A stretch of 64,000 bases of DNA from Rhypophila decipiens. Lineage: Eukaryota > Ascomycota > Sordariomycetes > Sordariales > Naviculisporaceae. A program made the translations under genes and the position numbers. This document shows, piece by piece, positions 18,124-31,574 of this stretch. Below the pieces are notes generated by a model that saw only the letters and a list, made by a program, of their open reading frames with translations, was not told where the DNA came from and ran no database searches. The DNA lies in NCBI GenBank assembly GCA_033297075.1, contig MU858143.1:62001-126000 (forward strand). The letters are read 5' to 3'. The stretch's first letter is position 1, and every line of letters begins with the position of its first letter.

Positions 18124-21100
18124 ATGCTGCAACGACAGCGGATCCCTCGAATCCTTGCGGTGCCCAAGTCGCTTATCGCCTTGTCGGCGAGATCAGGACA
18201 CCTGCGATTCAGGTCGACGCGAGCTTCCTTGCTATCTCGACACCGCCACGCGCAAACATCACAATCATTCTCCGCAAATCATTCATTACAGTCAACGTCG
18301 TACTTTTCCACGCATGGTGCGCTAGAGAAACAAAAGGGGCAGGGCTTTTTCGATGGCTTAGTGGAGCCCTTGTCGGAAGAAGAGCGCAAGGCAAATATCA
18401 AGAAAGCCGAGGCTGAGGAGCAAGATGCAGGAAAAGCAAAAGAGGCCAGTTCAGAAAAGCTGTCTGGGAAGAGCGAGAAAGGTGCACCCGAGTCTCCTGA
18501 TGGAAAAGGAAGTTCTGCCGGAGCACCAGCCTCTGGTTCGGCGCCGGATGCACCGGGCTCGGGTTCTGGGAACAGCGGCGGCAGTGGCGGCAAGAAGGGC
18601 AGGTTCCTGACAAGACCAACAGTGCCCGATGTCTACCCTCAAGTTATGGCCATACCCATCGCCAAGCGACCTCTATTCCCGGGCTTCTACAAGGCCATCA
18701 CCATCAGAGACCCCAATGTCGCGGCTGCGATAATCGAGATGATGAAGCGTGGCCAGCCATATGTCGGGGCTTTCCTACTCAAGGATGACAACTCTGATGA
18801 TGATGTTTTACACAAGGCAGAGGATGTGCACGATGTGGGCGTGTTCGCTCAAGTCACCAGCGCATTTCCTTTGGCCGCAACAAAGGACGAACCTGCTGGC
18901 CTGACGGCGGTTCTCTTCCCCCACCGCAGAATCCGGCTTTCCGAATTGATACCTCCCAGTCCAGAGGCTGCCAAGACCGATGCTGGAGCAGAACCCACCC
19001 CCGCGGCGATACCCAAGCCCGAGGAGGAAACAACTGAAAAGGGAGATGTGGTAGCCAGCTTTGAGGAGAGCGCTGTTACGGAGCAAAAGGCCGAGCAGCC
19101 CGACCCGGCAACCGACTTTTTGAAAAAATACCCCGTTAGCCTTGTCAAGGTGGAGAATCTCGTCGAGGAGCCATTCGACCCCAACAACCAGACGATCAAA
19201 GCCGTTTGCGCCGAGATCATCAATGTCTTCAAGGATCTTGCCAACAAGAGCGCTCTTTTGAGAGATCATATTTCCACCTTCTCAATAAGTCAGTTCACCG
19301 GCAACGTCGCATCGGAACCGGCTAAGCTTGCCGATTTCGCAGCTGCTGTGTCAGCCGGGGATTCTTCTGAGCTCCAAGAAGTCCTCTCCAGTCTGAGTGT
19401 CGAGGACAGAGTTTACAAGGCACTGGTCGTGCTAAAAAAGGAGTTGATCAATGTCGAGCTTCATGACAAGATTGTCAGGGACGTCGATACGCGCATCAAC
19501 AAACGACAGCGCGAGTACTACCTCTCGGAGCAGTTGAAGCACATTCGGCGCGAGCTGGGTCTCGAATCCGACGGAAAAGACAAACTAGTTGAAAAGTTCA
19601 AGGAGAAGGGCAACAAACTAGCGATGCCCGAGGCCGTGCGGACTGTCTTTGAGGAGGAACTGAGTAAACTCGCCCACACGGAGCCTGCCGCATCCGAGTT
19701 CAACGTGACACGGAATTACCTGCAATGGCTCACAGATCTTCCTTGGGGTCAACGGAGTGCAGAAAACTTTGGCATTGAACACGCCATGACTGTGCTGGAC
19801 GAGGATCACTATGGCCTCAAGGACGTCAAGGACCGTATTCTGGAGTTTATTGCCGTCGGCAAACTACGCGGGTCGGTCGAAGGCAAGATCCTCTGCTTCG
19901 TCGGCCCTCCAGGCGTGGGCAAGACAAGCATCGGCAAGTCTATCGCAAGAGCTCTCAACCGGCCATATTACAGGTTCAGTGTCGGCGGCTTGACGGATGT
20001 GGCTGAGATCAAGGGCCATAGGCGGACCTACGTCGGTGCATTGCCAGGGCGTGTCATCCAGGCTCTGAAGAAGTGCAAGACCGAGAACCCTCTTATTCTG
20101 ATCGACGAAGTCGACAAGATTGGACGGGGAAATCAGGGAGATCCCTCTTCCGCTCTTCTCGAGCTTCTCGACCCCGAACAGAATGGCTCTTTCTTGGATC
20201 ATTATATGGATGTCCCTGTGGATCTCTCCAAGGTCCTCTTTGTCTGCACAGCTAATTTGACCGACACCATCCCCCAGCCTCTCCTCGATCGTATGGAGGT
20301 CATCAGGCTTTCGGGATACGTATCAAACGAGAAGCTCGCCATCGCGGAGAAGTACCTTGCTCCAAACGCGCAAGACCTGGCCGGGCTCAAAAATGCCGAT
20401 GTGAAGCTGACCAAAGATGCGATCGAGGAGCTCATCAAGTCGTACTGCCGGGAGGCCGGAGTTCGCAACTTGAAGAAGCAAATCGAGAAGGTTTATCGCA
20501 AGGCGGCTCTGAAAATTGTGCAGGATCTCGGCGAGGAGGTCCTGCCGGAGGACGAGGCTCTCACGGAGGAGGGCAAAGCTGCGCTCGAGGAGTCGGAGAA
20601 GCGCAGTGAATCTGCCGAAAGCACGGCGAGCACTGAAAGCGCAGAGACCAAGGAAGCTGTCGAGAAGCCACGGGTGGCTCTGAAAGTGCCCGACACGGTC
20701 CATGTGGTCATCGACAAGGACAACCTGAAGGACTACGTCGGACCACCGATCTTCACCTCAGACAGGCTCTACGATGTGACCCCGCCCGGTGTGACCATGG
20801 GGCTGGCCTGGACATCGATGGGCGGTGCTGCCATGTATATCGAGTCCATCTTGCAATCGGCACTGAGATGCACAAGCCGGCCTTCTTTGGAGATCACCGG
20901 CAACCTGAAGACGGTGATGAAGGAATCCTCATCCATTGCCTACTCGTTTGCAAAGTCGTGGATGGCCAAGGAATTCCCCGAGAATCACTTCCTCGAGAAG
21001 GCCAAGATCCACGTGCATGTTCCCGAGGGGGCGGTTCAGAAAGACGGTCCGTCAGCCGGTATCACGATGGCAACTTCATTGCTGTCGCTGGCACTGGACA

Positions 21101-21539
21101 CCCCTGTTGATCCTACCACGGCAATGACGGGCGAGCTGACCTTGACGGGCAAGGTGCTTCGCATTGGAGGATTGAGGGAGAAGACGGTGGCCGCTAGGCG
21201 AGCAGGCTGCACCATGATTATCTTCCCGAGTGATAACTTGTCGGATTGGTTGGAGCTTCCAGAGGTGTGTGATTCTTGGCATTTTTCTTTCTCCCTCTTC
21301 ACCCATATACACCCCCGCACAAAGTGTCCTACCTCCCTACCAAGGTCGCTTCATCACTGACAATTTATTGTGTAAAATCTTAGTATATCAAAGAAGGAAT
21401 CGAAGGCCGGCCCGTGAGCTGGTACTCGGAGGTGTTTGACATCATCTTTGCCGACCTAGACAGAGAGAAGGCTAGGACGTGTAACATTATTGATGACAAG
21501 AAATCGTCTAATGGTGGGAATGGCTCCGGTGAGGCATAG
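18124..21539 (+). CDS. PIM1: Mitochondrial ATP-dependent Lon protease
   Basis: Model join(18124..21264,21384..21539), 1098 aa, typical of fungal PIM1. The first 65 residues (MLQRQRIPRILAVPKSLIAL...) are rich in Arg, Ser and Leu and lack acids, a clear mitochondrial targeting sequence. A Gly/Ser linker precedes the Lon substrate-binding domain. The AAA+ module has Walker A GPPGVGKT at residues 594-601 and Walker B LILIDEVDKIG. The peptidase domain has catalytic Ser977 in KDGPSAG and Lys1020 in GGLREKT, spaced 43 residues as in bacterial Lon. A Glu/Ser/Thr-rich insert (near 20540-20680) separates the ATPase and protease domains. Lon degrades damaged matrix proteins and acts as a chaperone. The intron is GT-AG; the last 52 codons, with YIKEGIEGRPVSWYSEVFD, lie in exon 2. 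Without splicing the frame would run into an unrelated tail. Confidence 0.96.
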
Positions 21540-24500
21540 TATCACTGCTGGCTACGGGTACCGGTATCGATTGGCTTTTTTTAGTCACTTTGAATGACGA
21601 GTACAGGAGCCTCAAGGCCTAAGTGGACCAGCGGCGGAACGTGCATCGGCAGCTGGTACTTTTATTGCTTTTCCAGCTTTGTGTTTGATTAATATCCCTT
21701 ATTCTCCCCTTTTTACTAGAGCATATTCGGTTCTCTTTTATTCGGTTCTCTTGTACGAGATTGCCTCTCGTTTGATGTAAGTTGACTTTGTGTTTTCTTA
21801 ACTAGCGGTAATTAGCTACCCAAGTATGTACTAGGTCACGGGCTCGAGTTATGCCGTGGTCGTGGGCTGCGCTCTCTGTAGCTCACGAGTCACGGGGACC
21901 GGGATTGGGATTGGGATCTTCATTGCTATTGAGCGTTTGTAACTGTAGATAGCGAGATGTCCTTCAGAGCAAAGTATTGTAATGCCCAGCATCGGCCATG
22001 TAACTGGGCTGGTGGCCTGAAGAGGGGACACCCAATCTATCACAGTGATGCCCAACCTGGTAGAGTACATCTGGACCCAAGTACGGAATCGATCATGAGG
22101 AGACCGTGTTATTCGATCGAGTTGGACTCCTTCGAGTAGACACACGACTGCCGAGGAGGTTTATTGATTATTGATTGTCTGATCTCACCACATCCTCAGA
22201 TGGTGGACTTGGAAATATGACATGTCTCTGGCCATGCGATCGCATACGGCTGGCTCCACAGCTTATCTGCCATTGACTTGCACGATACACTGCACCGTAA
22301 CGGTATTCGTGCAAATGGTCAGTGACGAGAAGCTCTGAGGGCAGTTCATGGGTGACTTGGTGCGGAAAATGAAGCTTCTATGGTGGACTACAGAGACGTC
22401 ATGTTCCGATGTTGGTGGTGGTTCACCCATTGGTCATTACGGAGTAGTGGGGGAGACACATGCAAACAGGTGGATTTTCATCAAAGAGTGAATTATAAAG
22501 GCGGGATATTTGCTTCCGCAGCTGGAGCTTTATTCCATGTACTAATAGGGTGCAAACTTTGGGAAGCACCGAACCAGTCAATTGGAGGTGGTGAGTCTGC
22601 AGACCCATATTTTGAGTAAATAATCTGGCATTGTATGTGCCAACGGCTTGACGTTCTCCCATGCCGAGCTGCTATGAGACTCACATCTTGGGCATCAACA
22701 AAACCCAACCAACCAGACTTCTCATGCCCCCAAGGCTGATCTGTTGGAGGGCTGCAGGCAAAACGGCCACATGTTCATGTTCCCGGTCCAGAATTGCAGC
22801 GAGCTAAGATCCCGCGGGGGAGCTGGCCATGCAGCCGCAGCCGCATCTCCAAGTCACATTTGCATATCCATACACTGGAAGGGAGAGGGAGGCACATGCA
22901 TATAGAATGCCCATATGAGATGAGACGAGATGGAAAGGATGTCAAGCCCAGAGAGTCGTTCCTGAACTCCAACAAGAGACCTACTTCTAGAGAACCTCGC
23001 ATGGTGACAAGGGCCCGAGCTCGGATGAACAAAGGCTGGTGGTGGACGAATGTCTAGTGTACTGTACCTACCTACATATATGTATGTCAGAATGGAGGCG
23101 GTTCCGGTTGTCAGCCTGTCGAGGTTCTTGCCCAAAAATTCCATGTCGTATCCATAACTGGGCACTGCTGCTGTGACTGTTGTCCTGATGCGTTGGCCAT
23201 TGGCCAGATTCGGTTCTTCTCTGTCTCTTTGTGCGAGGAGACGTGACGACGGGTGCAAAGTATCCGTGAGGATGCGTAACCCGGGGGGCTATGCAAGACT
23301 GCAACCCATCTTGGCTTATACCGATTAGCTGCGTCCCAGATAAAGCACGTGGCTATTAAATTTCACTTTCCACAAGAGAATATGCAATGACGGAGACGAG
23401 TTCTTGCAGACTCTTTGTCTCAGGGGTAACATCCTCAGGCATCGTCAGCCCGACCGCTACTTTGTGGAAAAAGGGGCCGAAGCCGTTCTTGTTGACAGGT
23501 CTGGGCTCGGTGACACGGTCAATAAATAACGGAGTCGGCTTTTTCTGATGATGCTTACCAAACCTGAAAAGGTCGGTGAAGAAGATTATTCGGTAGTCTA
23601 AAAGGTGGAAGAGCACAAAGATACGGATACAGAATCTGCCACCAATTTTGAGTTGAATCTATTTCCATCCTGTGTGATTCCGTCTGCATTTCTGCAACAA
23701 CAAGGGCGAGGTGTCGGTTTTTTGGAGGCAGCCACTCGCAGAAGAAGCTTGGGCTGCGATTTCCACCCGATATCCCGGTCTTGACACTGTAGGTTGTAAA
23801 CACCTGTTTGCAACCCACAGCAGCGGGACTTGGTGCACATCACTCTCCTTAGCGCGGACCGCTGTTTCTTGCTGGACAATTATCCGTATCCGTACGTACT
23901 TCTCGTTAGGAACCAAGCATTCAGCCTAGGTATGATCCTCCAATGTTCAGCGAGGTAGATACTATGGAGGTTCATCAAATTCCCTTACTATGCAAAGGTC
24001 AGGTCAACACGTAGGTGCCCAATGAAGTCTCTTCAAAAACAACCTCAGCCACAGAACCCATTATGAGGCCAGTCATGCATGTTGATACGCAGTGCTCTCT
24101 CGGACGTACCCATAGCGCTTGTTACACGTGTTGCACCCCACAGATGCCCAGGTGCCCAGGTGGCCCGATGCGCCCCAGCCCCCCCCACCTCAACCGGCCT
24201 TCCTGGGGTTCCCTGAAGCTGTCTTGGTGGGGACCAAAGTCATCCGTCCATCCACTGTTCTACCCCATCTGTCGAATTATTGCTGTCCGCCCACAGCTGC
24301 TTCAGAGAAACCTCCCTCTCCGTGCAGCACCTCCTCATGCACGAGCGCAAACTGAGGAGTGAGTGTGGTTCGAGTGTTGCAACAAGTCACTCAGTGACGA
24401 GAAAGGGGGACCAAGGGCCAGGAAACCGCCCGTCGGTAACCTACCCTCCTTGCTTCATATCCCGTTCTCCATCTCTAATGTTCACGCTCAACATGGTCAA

Positions 24501-25217
24501 GTTCTTACAGGCTCTGTCTGTCCCTTCGAGCTACTAGTACGCAGTGACACCGAGTGCTCCGTTCCTTGTTGGTCTCTTCTCTTCCCCACAGAGCAGCTTT
24601 CCAACCAGGACGAGCGGCTCACTCACGCCGCCTTGCAGAGTTCCCCGAGCACCTTGGATTCGTCAACAACCAGCGCTCGATATCACCTTAGGACGGGGAT
24701 GGCTTCGCCCTGTTAGTCGGCCTTACTTGCGCCTGAGCGAGCCCTGCGTTCTTTCAGCAGTTCCAGGTGCTGAACTGAGCTTCCAATTGCAGACGCCAGC
24801 CACGAAGCCTGCTCGCAGTGCCGCAGCAAACGATATTTGGCACGATCCGGCACTACGTTAAGAGTTAGACGTTGTCCCGATACCGGGCGTCTGGGTCAAG
24901 GAATCGGTCTTGCCCGCTCTCTGCTTCTTCTTTCTCCCTGGGTGGACTCCATCTCCGAGACCAGTTGAAAGGTTATTGTGCTGTTGGTCACTGTTGGTCC
25001 ATGCAAACCCGCTCATTGTTTTTACGGACGGCTGATAGACACTCATCTCACCTTGGACCGTTGTCTCGTCCCATTCTGCCCCGGGCCCTATTTTGGCTTT
25101 CGTCCGCTTCCAATCCTCCAAGTAAACTCAACTCCGCACAACGCGCAACGAGTATCGGATCCAAACGAGGAGGGCGGAACCCGCTGGAGACCGGATTCTG
25201 ATCACCTCCCAAGCCGT
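21540..25217. other. 3.7-kb intergenic region
   Basis: No gene recognised. Left part: Lon 3' UTR. Right part (about 24.3-25.2 kb) is CT-rich on the plus strand and is probably promoter and long leader of the kinase-like gene. TACGGAGTA is at 22438-22446. A GGGATT-type short repeat is near 21900-21920. Short frames on both strands (for example minus 21849-22145 and 23356-23616) do not look conserved. A small or multi-intron gene hidden here cannot be excluded. Confidence 0.5.
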
Positions 25218-28148
25218 ATGCCCCATCGCGTCGAGGACAGCCCAGGCCGTCGAGAAGATACTACTTATTCTTCTCAAGGTCCGATGGCCCAAGCTCAGAC
25301 GGAAATCCCAGCCAGGGACCCTCTATCACCACCAGAACCTAACAGCCCCACGCAACAGCAAAGCTTATGGAGGAGGCTTATATTCGGTCGGGATAGGGAT
25401 CACGGCGGTTCCACCGCATCAGACGTCAGGGGGCCGGGATCCGATCAACAAGATGACCCTGGGTCCGGTATTATCCGACGAGTATCTCGAAAGGTTGTCC
25501 CCGGACTTCCAAGAGCCCAAACGTTTAAAAGACAACAGAGCGAGCTGCGCGACAATCTAGAACCCGTGCAACAGACGCCGGCCGAGCGCAGAGCCGTCTC
25601 CATGGACAGGCGTATGCACACCTCAGCTACCCCATCAGTAACCCAGTCCAATCCTCGAACTAGTGCGCCAGACTTCATGCATCATACCCTGAGCGCCACC
25701 GCCTCCGTCCCTTCTTTGCCGGCCAGTCATCTCGATGAAAAGGCGATAGACGGCCTGAGTAACTTGGACGTGATCAGGGGAGATTGGGAGGAGCCTCAAG
25801 AAGGGCCTCACATCTCGGACGCCGTCTCGGTGACCGACGCACACTCGATTAGCACCTCGCAGTATGACAGCATGATCCACGATGAGCTAGAGCGGATATG
25901 GATATTGAATCTTTCGATGCACTTCCGTGACAAATCCAAGAGGGAGAAGTTTTTTGTAACCTATCGAGAACATGAGACGCTCTGGCGACGTGTGACCATC
26001 TCCCTAGACTATCGCAACGCGCCGGAAAACTCTCTCGAGATGGAGCTCGTCCACACCAAGTTCCAGCGCGACAAAAGCGCCAAGATATACGAGGCCATTC
26101 GAGACAGCCTTGCAGATATCCAGTTCTATAACACCGTGACAAACCTCAAGCTCCAGACGACAGATGGGAGACTTCATGTCCATGTTGTCGAGGATGTGAA
26201 TGTGCGTTACCAAGCATGCGAAGCCCATTGCTTCCATGGAAAGCCACTAACATGTCGTGTAGGAAATAATCAACTATCCCACGATGCGCATGATCCAGCA
26301 CATGAGATGCCGGAGAGTCAAAGAGCGCGAGATCGAGTTCGAGTCGCATCTGTCCGGCTTTGTGTACAAAGTACGAGTCAACGGCGAGGTTCTGATCAAG
26401 AAGGAAATCCCCGGCCCCGATACGGTGGATGAGTTCCTGTACGAAATAAATGCGCTCAACCGGCTCCGCTTTGCAAACAACGTAATCCAGTTCTACGGCG
26501 TGATTGTTGACGACAAGGAAGAGCATGTCAAGGGTTTGTTGATCAGCTACGCCGAACAAGGAGCGCTTATCGATGTCCTCTATGATGGCGAACACTCGCT
26601 CCCATGGAACACGCGAGAGAAATGGGCGCGGCAGATTGTAAACGGGCTCGCCGAGATACATGAAGCCGGGTTTGTCCAGGGCGACTTTACTCTCTCTAAT
26701 ATCGTTGTCAACGACGAGGGAGATGCCAAGATCATCGACATCAACCGACGGGGCTGTCCAGTTGGCTGGGAACCTCCAGAGGCAACTCCGTTGATCGAAA
26801 GCAACCAACGAATCTCCATGTATATCGGCGTCAAATCAGATTTGTTCCAGCTCGGCATGGTTCTGTGGGCCCTGGCGACACAAGAGGATGAACCCGAGGC
26901 ACATGGCCGCCCCCTGAGGATTGGTTCGGATCTCAAAGTGCCCCCATGGTACCGTCGGATTGTCGAGATATGCCTCAGCGAAGACCCTCGGCACCGTATC
27001 CAAGCGCTACATCTCCTCTCCATGTTTCCTACCGTCGAAGAGGAAAGCGAGTACGGCCATCCGCGCGGATCCTCGATATCTTTCGATCAAGCCTCCTCAC
27101 GTCCCCGCTACTTTGGGGAGTTTGGTGGCAGCCCGATTCCTGAGATCAAAACGGTCCAGCCTCCGCACGATTGGGCCTATGTCGGCTGGGGCAATCGCTT
27201 CTCAAATGGCGACGAGCCATATTATCCAACGCGAGGAAGATCGCCACCGTCACCGATGCCTAGCAACCCCAGAGGGTTCGGTTCTCCACGATATAAGCTG
27301 CCAAATGGTTCCTGGTCTGACAAACATGGGGCCCAAACGGCTCCCTCGGTTAGTGACGTCCCGAATGGCGAGCTAGTGGCTGAGCCCGAAGGGCTTGACG
27401 CAACGAATCGAGCATTGGTGGGTGAAAGGGATGACAGGAGTGCCACAATTCCTCTACGAGTCCTTGAAGATGTGGATGGAGTGATCAAGACGGAGAAGAA
27501 TGATAACCCGATAGGACTGGGCGAAAAGCAGCAGCCCACTCAACCGGATCCGACCCAGACTGGGGACGCCAGGCAAACTACGCCACCGCATGCATCAGCA
27601 GAGAAGCCAGAAGCTTTGGTGGACATCCCGCTAGATGTTGGTGAGAAACTTATTTCCGATGGCGATGCAGTGGAGCAAGCCATGGCTGCCACCACGACCG
27701 AGCTAGCCTCTAATAACGACGCGGGGCATATCTCGTCGAGTACAATCTCCAATACCGTGGAGACAGAAGAGAAGCACGTTGCCGAGGTGCGAGAGTTGGT
27801 CGATGAACTTGCACAGTCCCTTCACATTCCGGAGCGGCAAACGGGCATCGTCAGCGGCGGCCAGAATAGCGCCATACTCGGTGGGGAAGCTCAGGCTGCC
27901 GCCGTGGAGCGGGGGATTAATGAAACAAACGCCACAACTCACTCATCGGTCCCGGATGCGCTGACGGGTATTGGGTCTGCCCACCATTTGGATTCGACGA
28001 CGAGCGGGGAACCGGACCTGCTGCTGGCCCATGAGGACGATTTTGGTATCGAAAATTTTGCAAAGAATTTCGAGGCTACTGCGACAGACGCAGCGGCCAT
28101 GCCTGCCGCCACAGTCACAGCTGAGAATGATGATGATGATGATGATGA

Positions 28149-28190
<42 letters not shown>

Positions 28191-28212
28191 AACAACAGAA
28201 CAACTGAGATGA
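25218..28212 (+). CDS. Atypical protein kinase-like protein with poly-Asp tail
   Basis: Model join(25218..26201,26263..28212), 977 aa; start at the in-frame ATG for MPHRVEDSPGRRED, below a CT-rich leader. The N-terminal 200 residues are disordered. Next comes a conserved-looking region (about 205-360: DELERIWILNLSMHFRDKS and ETLWRRVTISLDYRNAP). The kinase-like domain spans about 360-610. The ATP-binding Lys is in VLIKKEI (Lys374 or Lys375), the catalytic loop reads VQGDFTLSN (Asp472, Asn477), the metal-binding Asp487 lies in IIDIN where DFG is usual, and a late kinase motif SDLFQLGMVLWAL is present. The Gly-rich loop is weak. The last 350 residues are acidic and disordered, ending in 19 consecutive Asp. 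Whether it phosphorylates proteins is open: key acidic residues are kept but HRD and DFG are replaced. The intron (26202-26262) joins EDVN to EIINYP in frame. Confidence 0.8.
28129..28185 (+). repeat. Coding trinucleotide repeat, (GAT)7(GAC)12
   Basis: Seven GAT codons followed by twelve GAC codons give an uninterrupted run of 19 Asp near the C-terminus of the kinase-like protein. The block-wise codon switch suggests slippage within each tract. Confidence 0.95.
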
Positions 28213-29167
28213 CACTGACGACGTCTAATGATAAGTCTTGACTTTTTGATATTTCTACTACTAGCGTATTCTTAGCCGTTTTTTGGCCATGTATGCTATG
28301 TCTTTCTCCGTTTTCCTTCGATGGATGGTTGCTTTTTGGAAATGTTTTTTATATGGTGCTTGGCATGGATATTCACACTCGCAATACATCAAGATCAAGC
28401 CTGGCGCGAGCAACACGGCACGAACAAACGACCGGCCAAAACCATTTCCTTGCTTGCACGGTATTATGCATACCTAGTTAAACGTCGAATATGGCAGGCA
28501 AATTGTGTTTCTTTTTTCAAGTAGGGAAATTAGGGAGGGCATAATATTACACACCGTATCTGCTTTTAGAGTATCTGGGTACGAATGAAGTTTACTAGTA
28601 TTCATAACCGAGGCTCAAATATATCCTCCGTGGCTGGCTTGATGATTCATGAGTGTTGATTCAAGACAGTTAGTCCCCCAGGTTCCTACAGTACCCGGTT
28701 GTCTGTCCGTCAGCATCAGGGCTGGATGCATGTTTGTCTAGGGGTAGGAGCTGTCATAAGAACTTGGATATATCCGCCAATGTGTTGCGAATGTGACTAC
28801 CGTGCTACCGTAGTCTCATCTTCTGGTCAGCGTGGCAGCCCGGCCTGCTGTGGAGCAGTGGCGATGTATATTCTCTGGAGCGTCATCGATGTGGCGCGGG
28901 CGGCGTGGAGGATATGAAAGAAGGGAATAGAATTAGGAGATTACGGAGAAGGCAAGGAGCGTCCTCTAATCGAGTAGGTAACATGAGGCATCGCCGATGA
29001 CATACGCTACGTGGCAGGCTGGCAGGGACTGAGGGTAGGCACGAAGCGAAGATCAGGGGTCCCCGAAATATTTTGCGAGCGTTTCCCGCTCCGATGGTGC
29101 CCGGTCTTGTTACATCGTATCGATATTGGCCCGATGTGACGTGCGATTCGACAAGACTCTGGAAGGT

Positions 29168-29228
29168 GCGGACCTTTTCTCTAGCGGACCTTTTCTCTAA
29201 TCTTCCCGATCCGATCCGATCCGATCCG
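29168..29228. repeat. 16-bp tandem duplication and (CCGAT)n
   Basis: GCGGACCTTTTCTCTA occurs twice back to back (29168-29183, 29184-29199). A few bases later CCGAT is repeated four times (29206-29225) plus a partial unit. Confidence 0.9.
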
Positions 29229-30516
29229 TGAACGGCGTGTTACCGGGTGGTGAACCGGCACCACCCACACCGGCTCTCTACCGGAATATGACCGAGAAAA
29301 AAAAGGCCGGCACGCTGTTCAGGGGAAAATCAGATAAGACAAAAGCGTCATGACTCCTGGATGGATGAGTGGGTTTGTGGCGTTCTTTGTGCCTGTCAAA
29401 TGCATGCTCTGTTCGACTGGGATTTCCAGAAGCCCCCGTACTCGTAAAAGACGGCACCGGACTGATGCCAGGGGCACATCTCGTTCTTCAGGCACATTCC
29501 TTGTGCGTGTTCATAAACAATTGACAAGGCGTCTGATAGGATTGTGCTCTTGCAAGTTGCAATCGGGTCTTGTCAAGACTCAAAGCAACTTCGCCATTGT
29601 CTTGAAAAACCGATGACTTTGCCACTCCAACGAAAAATTCAACGAGCCTCGGGTTCCTCGCAAACTAGCCCTGGAAATGTGAAAGTGGGGTTCGATGCTT
29701 GTTTTGGCGTGCCACTACTCCGCAAGTATAAGTTGGAACTTGGGGCAGTGTCATCTACACTCTTCACGATGGACTTGGAGCTTTCCTCGACAGTTAAATC
29801 AAGCCCTATCTCAGCACAACTACCTACTCAATATCATAAGAGAGCGATCTACCTCCGTACATAGTTTTATAGCCATTTCTCCGTACCGGCGTACACCAAT
29901 TATCATGCCATGGCAGCTCAAATTAACCTTGTAAAAGGGAAAGCTCAAAGTCCATTCACATAAGAGTATGCGGTAATCGGTGAGGAGGGAAAGTCCCTGA
30001 CATGCAGAGCCATCTCTCCATTTTCACATGTGAAAATGGTTTTTTCTTCTTCAGAATACGGATATGATTTACGGATATCACCATTTCGTTTGTATCAAAC
30101 TCCCGTTGAGAGGTGGTGGTGACGTTGAGGCAGGGACTCGGGTTTTCTGTTGAGATGTGCGATGTACCTGCATATCCAGACCTGTAGTGTAAAGCGTAAC
30201 CTCTATAAAGTTCTCGGAATCTCGGGTTGATACCCTGTACGCTCGTAATATGCGCACGATGATGTATTACAGCGAGGCCGCTTTGTTGTTGGACGTAGTT
30301 TAAAGTTCAGTAAACTGATGAGGAACACAGAGACACCCAGTTGAGCGCAAATGTCTGGCCACTGAGAGTGCCCGAGAAGTCGATTCGACTTTAACAACCG
30401 AACATCTTCGAGACCCGGACGATGTGGAGTCTGAGGGTCGTCGGCGACGGGAAAGATCAGGGCCAGAGTAGGATCCCGTTTGGCCTGGATTTTGTGGGTC
30501 CGAGGTACGAAGGTAG

Positions 30517-30701
30517 TGTACACCTCTGCAGGGGTAAATTTTGTTAGTTCGAGTGACTTTGCCAGGGGGTTACTACCAAAATCACACCAAGAACGCCACG
30601 AGAATCCTACAGAATACTGATAACTTTGTCTGCTCTAAGACCCTGGTTTATTGTAGTGCTTTGTACCGATCTAACAAAAAAAACCCCGGCAGAGGTGTAC
30701 A
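30517..30701. repeat. Imperfect 35-bp inverted repeat, MITE-like or hairpin
   Basis: Left arm 30517-30551 and the reverse complement of right arm 30667-30701 match at about 30 of 35 positions, starting TGTACACCTCTGC and ending GTTAG-TCG-like. The arms are 115 bp apart. No clear target-site duplication was seen. Could be a degraded miniature inverted-repeat element. Confidence 0.5.
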
Positions 30702-31567
30702 TGGTAACCTTGTTCTTTCTTTCTGTAGCGTCGGCTAGGCCAAATCGGGCTTGACAAGATCCAGCAGCCTTGGGAAAGGCCAGGGTCAGGTACCGCGGGG
30801 CCCAATCAGATGCCATTGAGCTCTTACACCCCACCGCCATGACGCGAGTTCATCCCCAACATTTTCTGCTCAACAAAAAAGGGACGCCTGGGAAACGGCA
30901 GCATCGCAACTTTCCTTTGGACCGCCGACTTGAATCCAGTGACCACAGCCGAGTTCTTGAAAAGCAATGAGCTGTCTTCACAGGCAATGGCACCACCCAC
31001 CTCAGCCGAGGCGAAAGATATCTGGTAATTTGTGAAGTTCCGTACCCCAACATCCGTACTGGTGTTGGAATGCGTCCGCCTTGCAAGTGCCATTCCTCAA
31101 CGCCTTCCTCGCTCGCCATACGATGATTATTACGATCCAGTCCGCATTTGCTTGGGACGAGCATCCTAATAGGATCCACTATGCACTTGCTCTAGTGAAT
31201 GTTCCTGCCTAGGAGTTCCCCATTTATCCTGCCGTGATTGAAGTTGCCCATAAACTGCCCCGGGCAGTGAATGTTGAAGAACCCAGTGTTCAACCAGTCA
31301 CAGAGTGCGTGACTGTCAGTCTTGCAACTGTCAAATCTGAAGGGGGATCAAGAATTGGAAGAGAGAAGCGTGTTCTCCCGGCATTCCTCCCACTAGCTCC
31401 GGAACGCAGCTTCTGCCCGTTCATCCCAACGAAACGCTGACCGCGGCTCAGGTGGGCAGTGGCCAATTTTCCTTTTCGGTAGGCGGACCCCTTCAACACT
31501 CCTCCCTCCCCGCCTCAACCCACCCGCCACACCTTCCCAGAGCAGACCCCTTGTCATCTTGCAATTC

Positions 31568-31574
31568 TATAAAA
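31568..31574 (+). promoter_or_regulatory. TATA box of the desaturase gene
   Basis: TATAAAA in CT-rich DNA, about 210 bp upstream of the desaturase ATG, followed by a pyrimidine-rich leader. Position fits a strongly expressed fungal gene; not tested. Confidence 0.45.

Noticed and set aside
23356..23616. Minus-strand frame with protein-like composition
   Set aside because: Overlaps other frames of similar quality and has no splice-site pattern that extends it; by-eye composition alone is not enough.
24978..25217. 80-codon upstream extension of the kinase-like protein
   Set aside because: It lacks an ATG in frame before 25218 and sits in a CT-rich leader.
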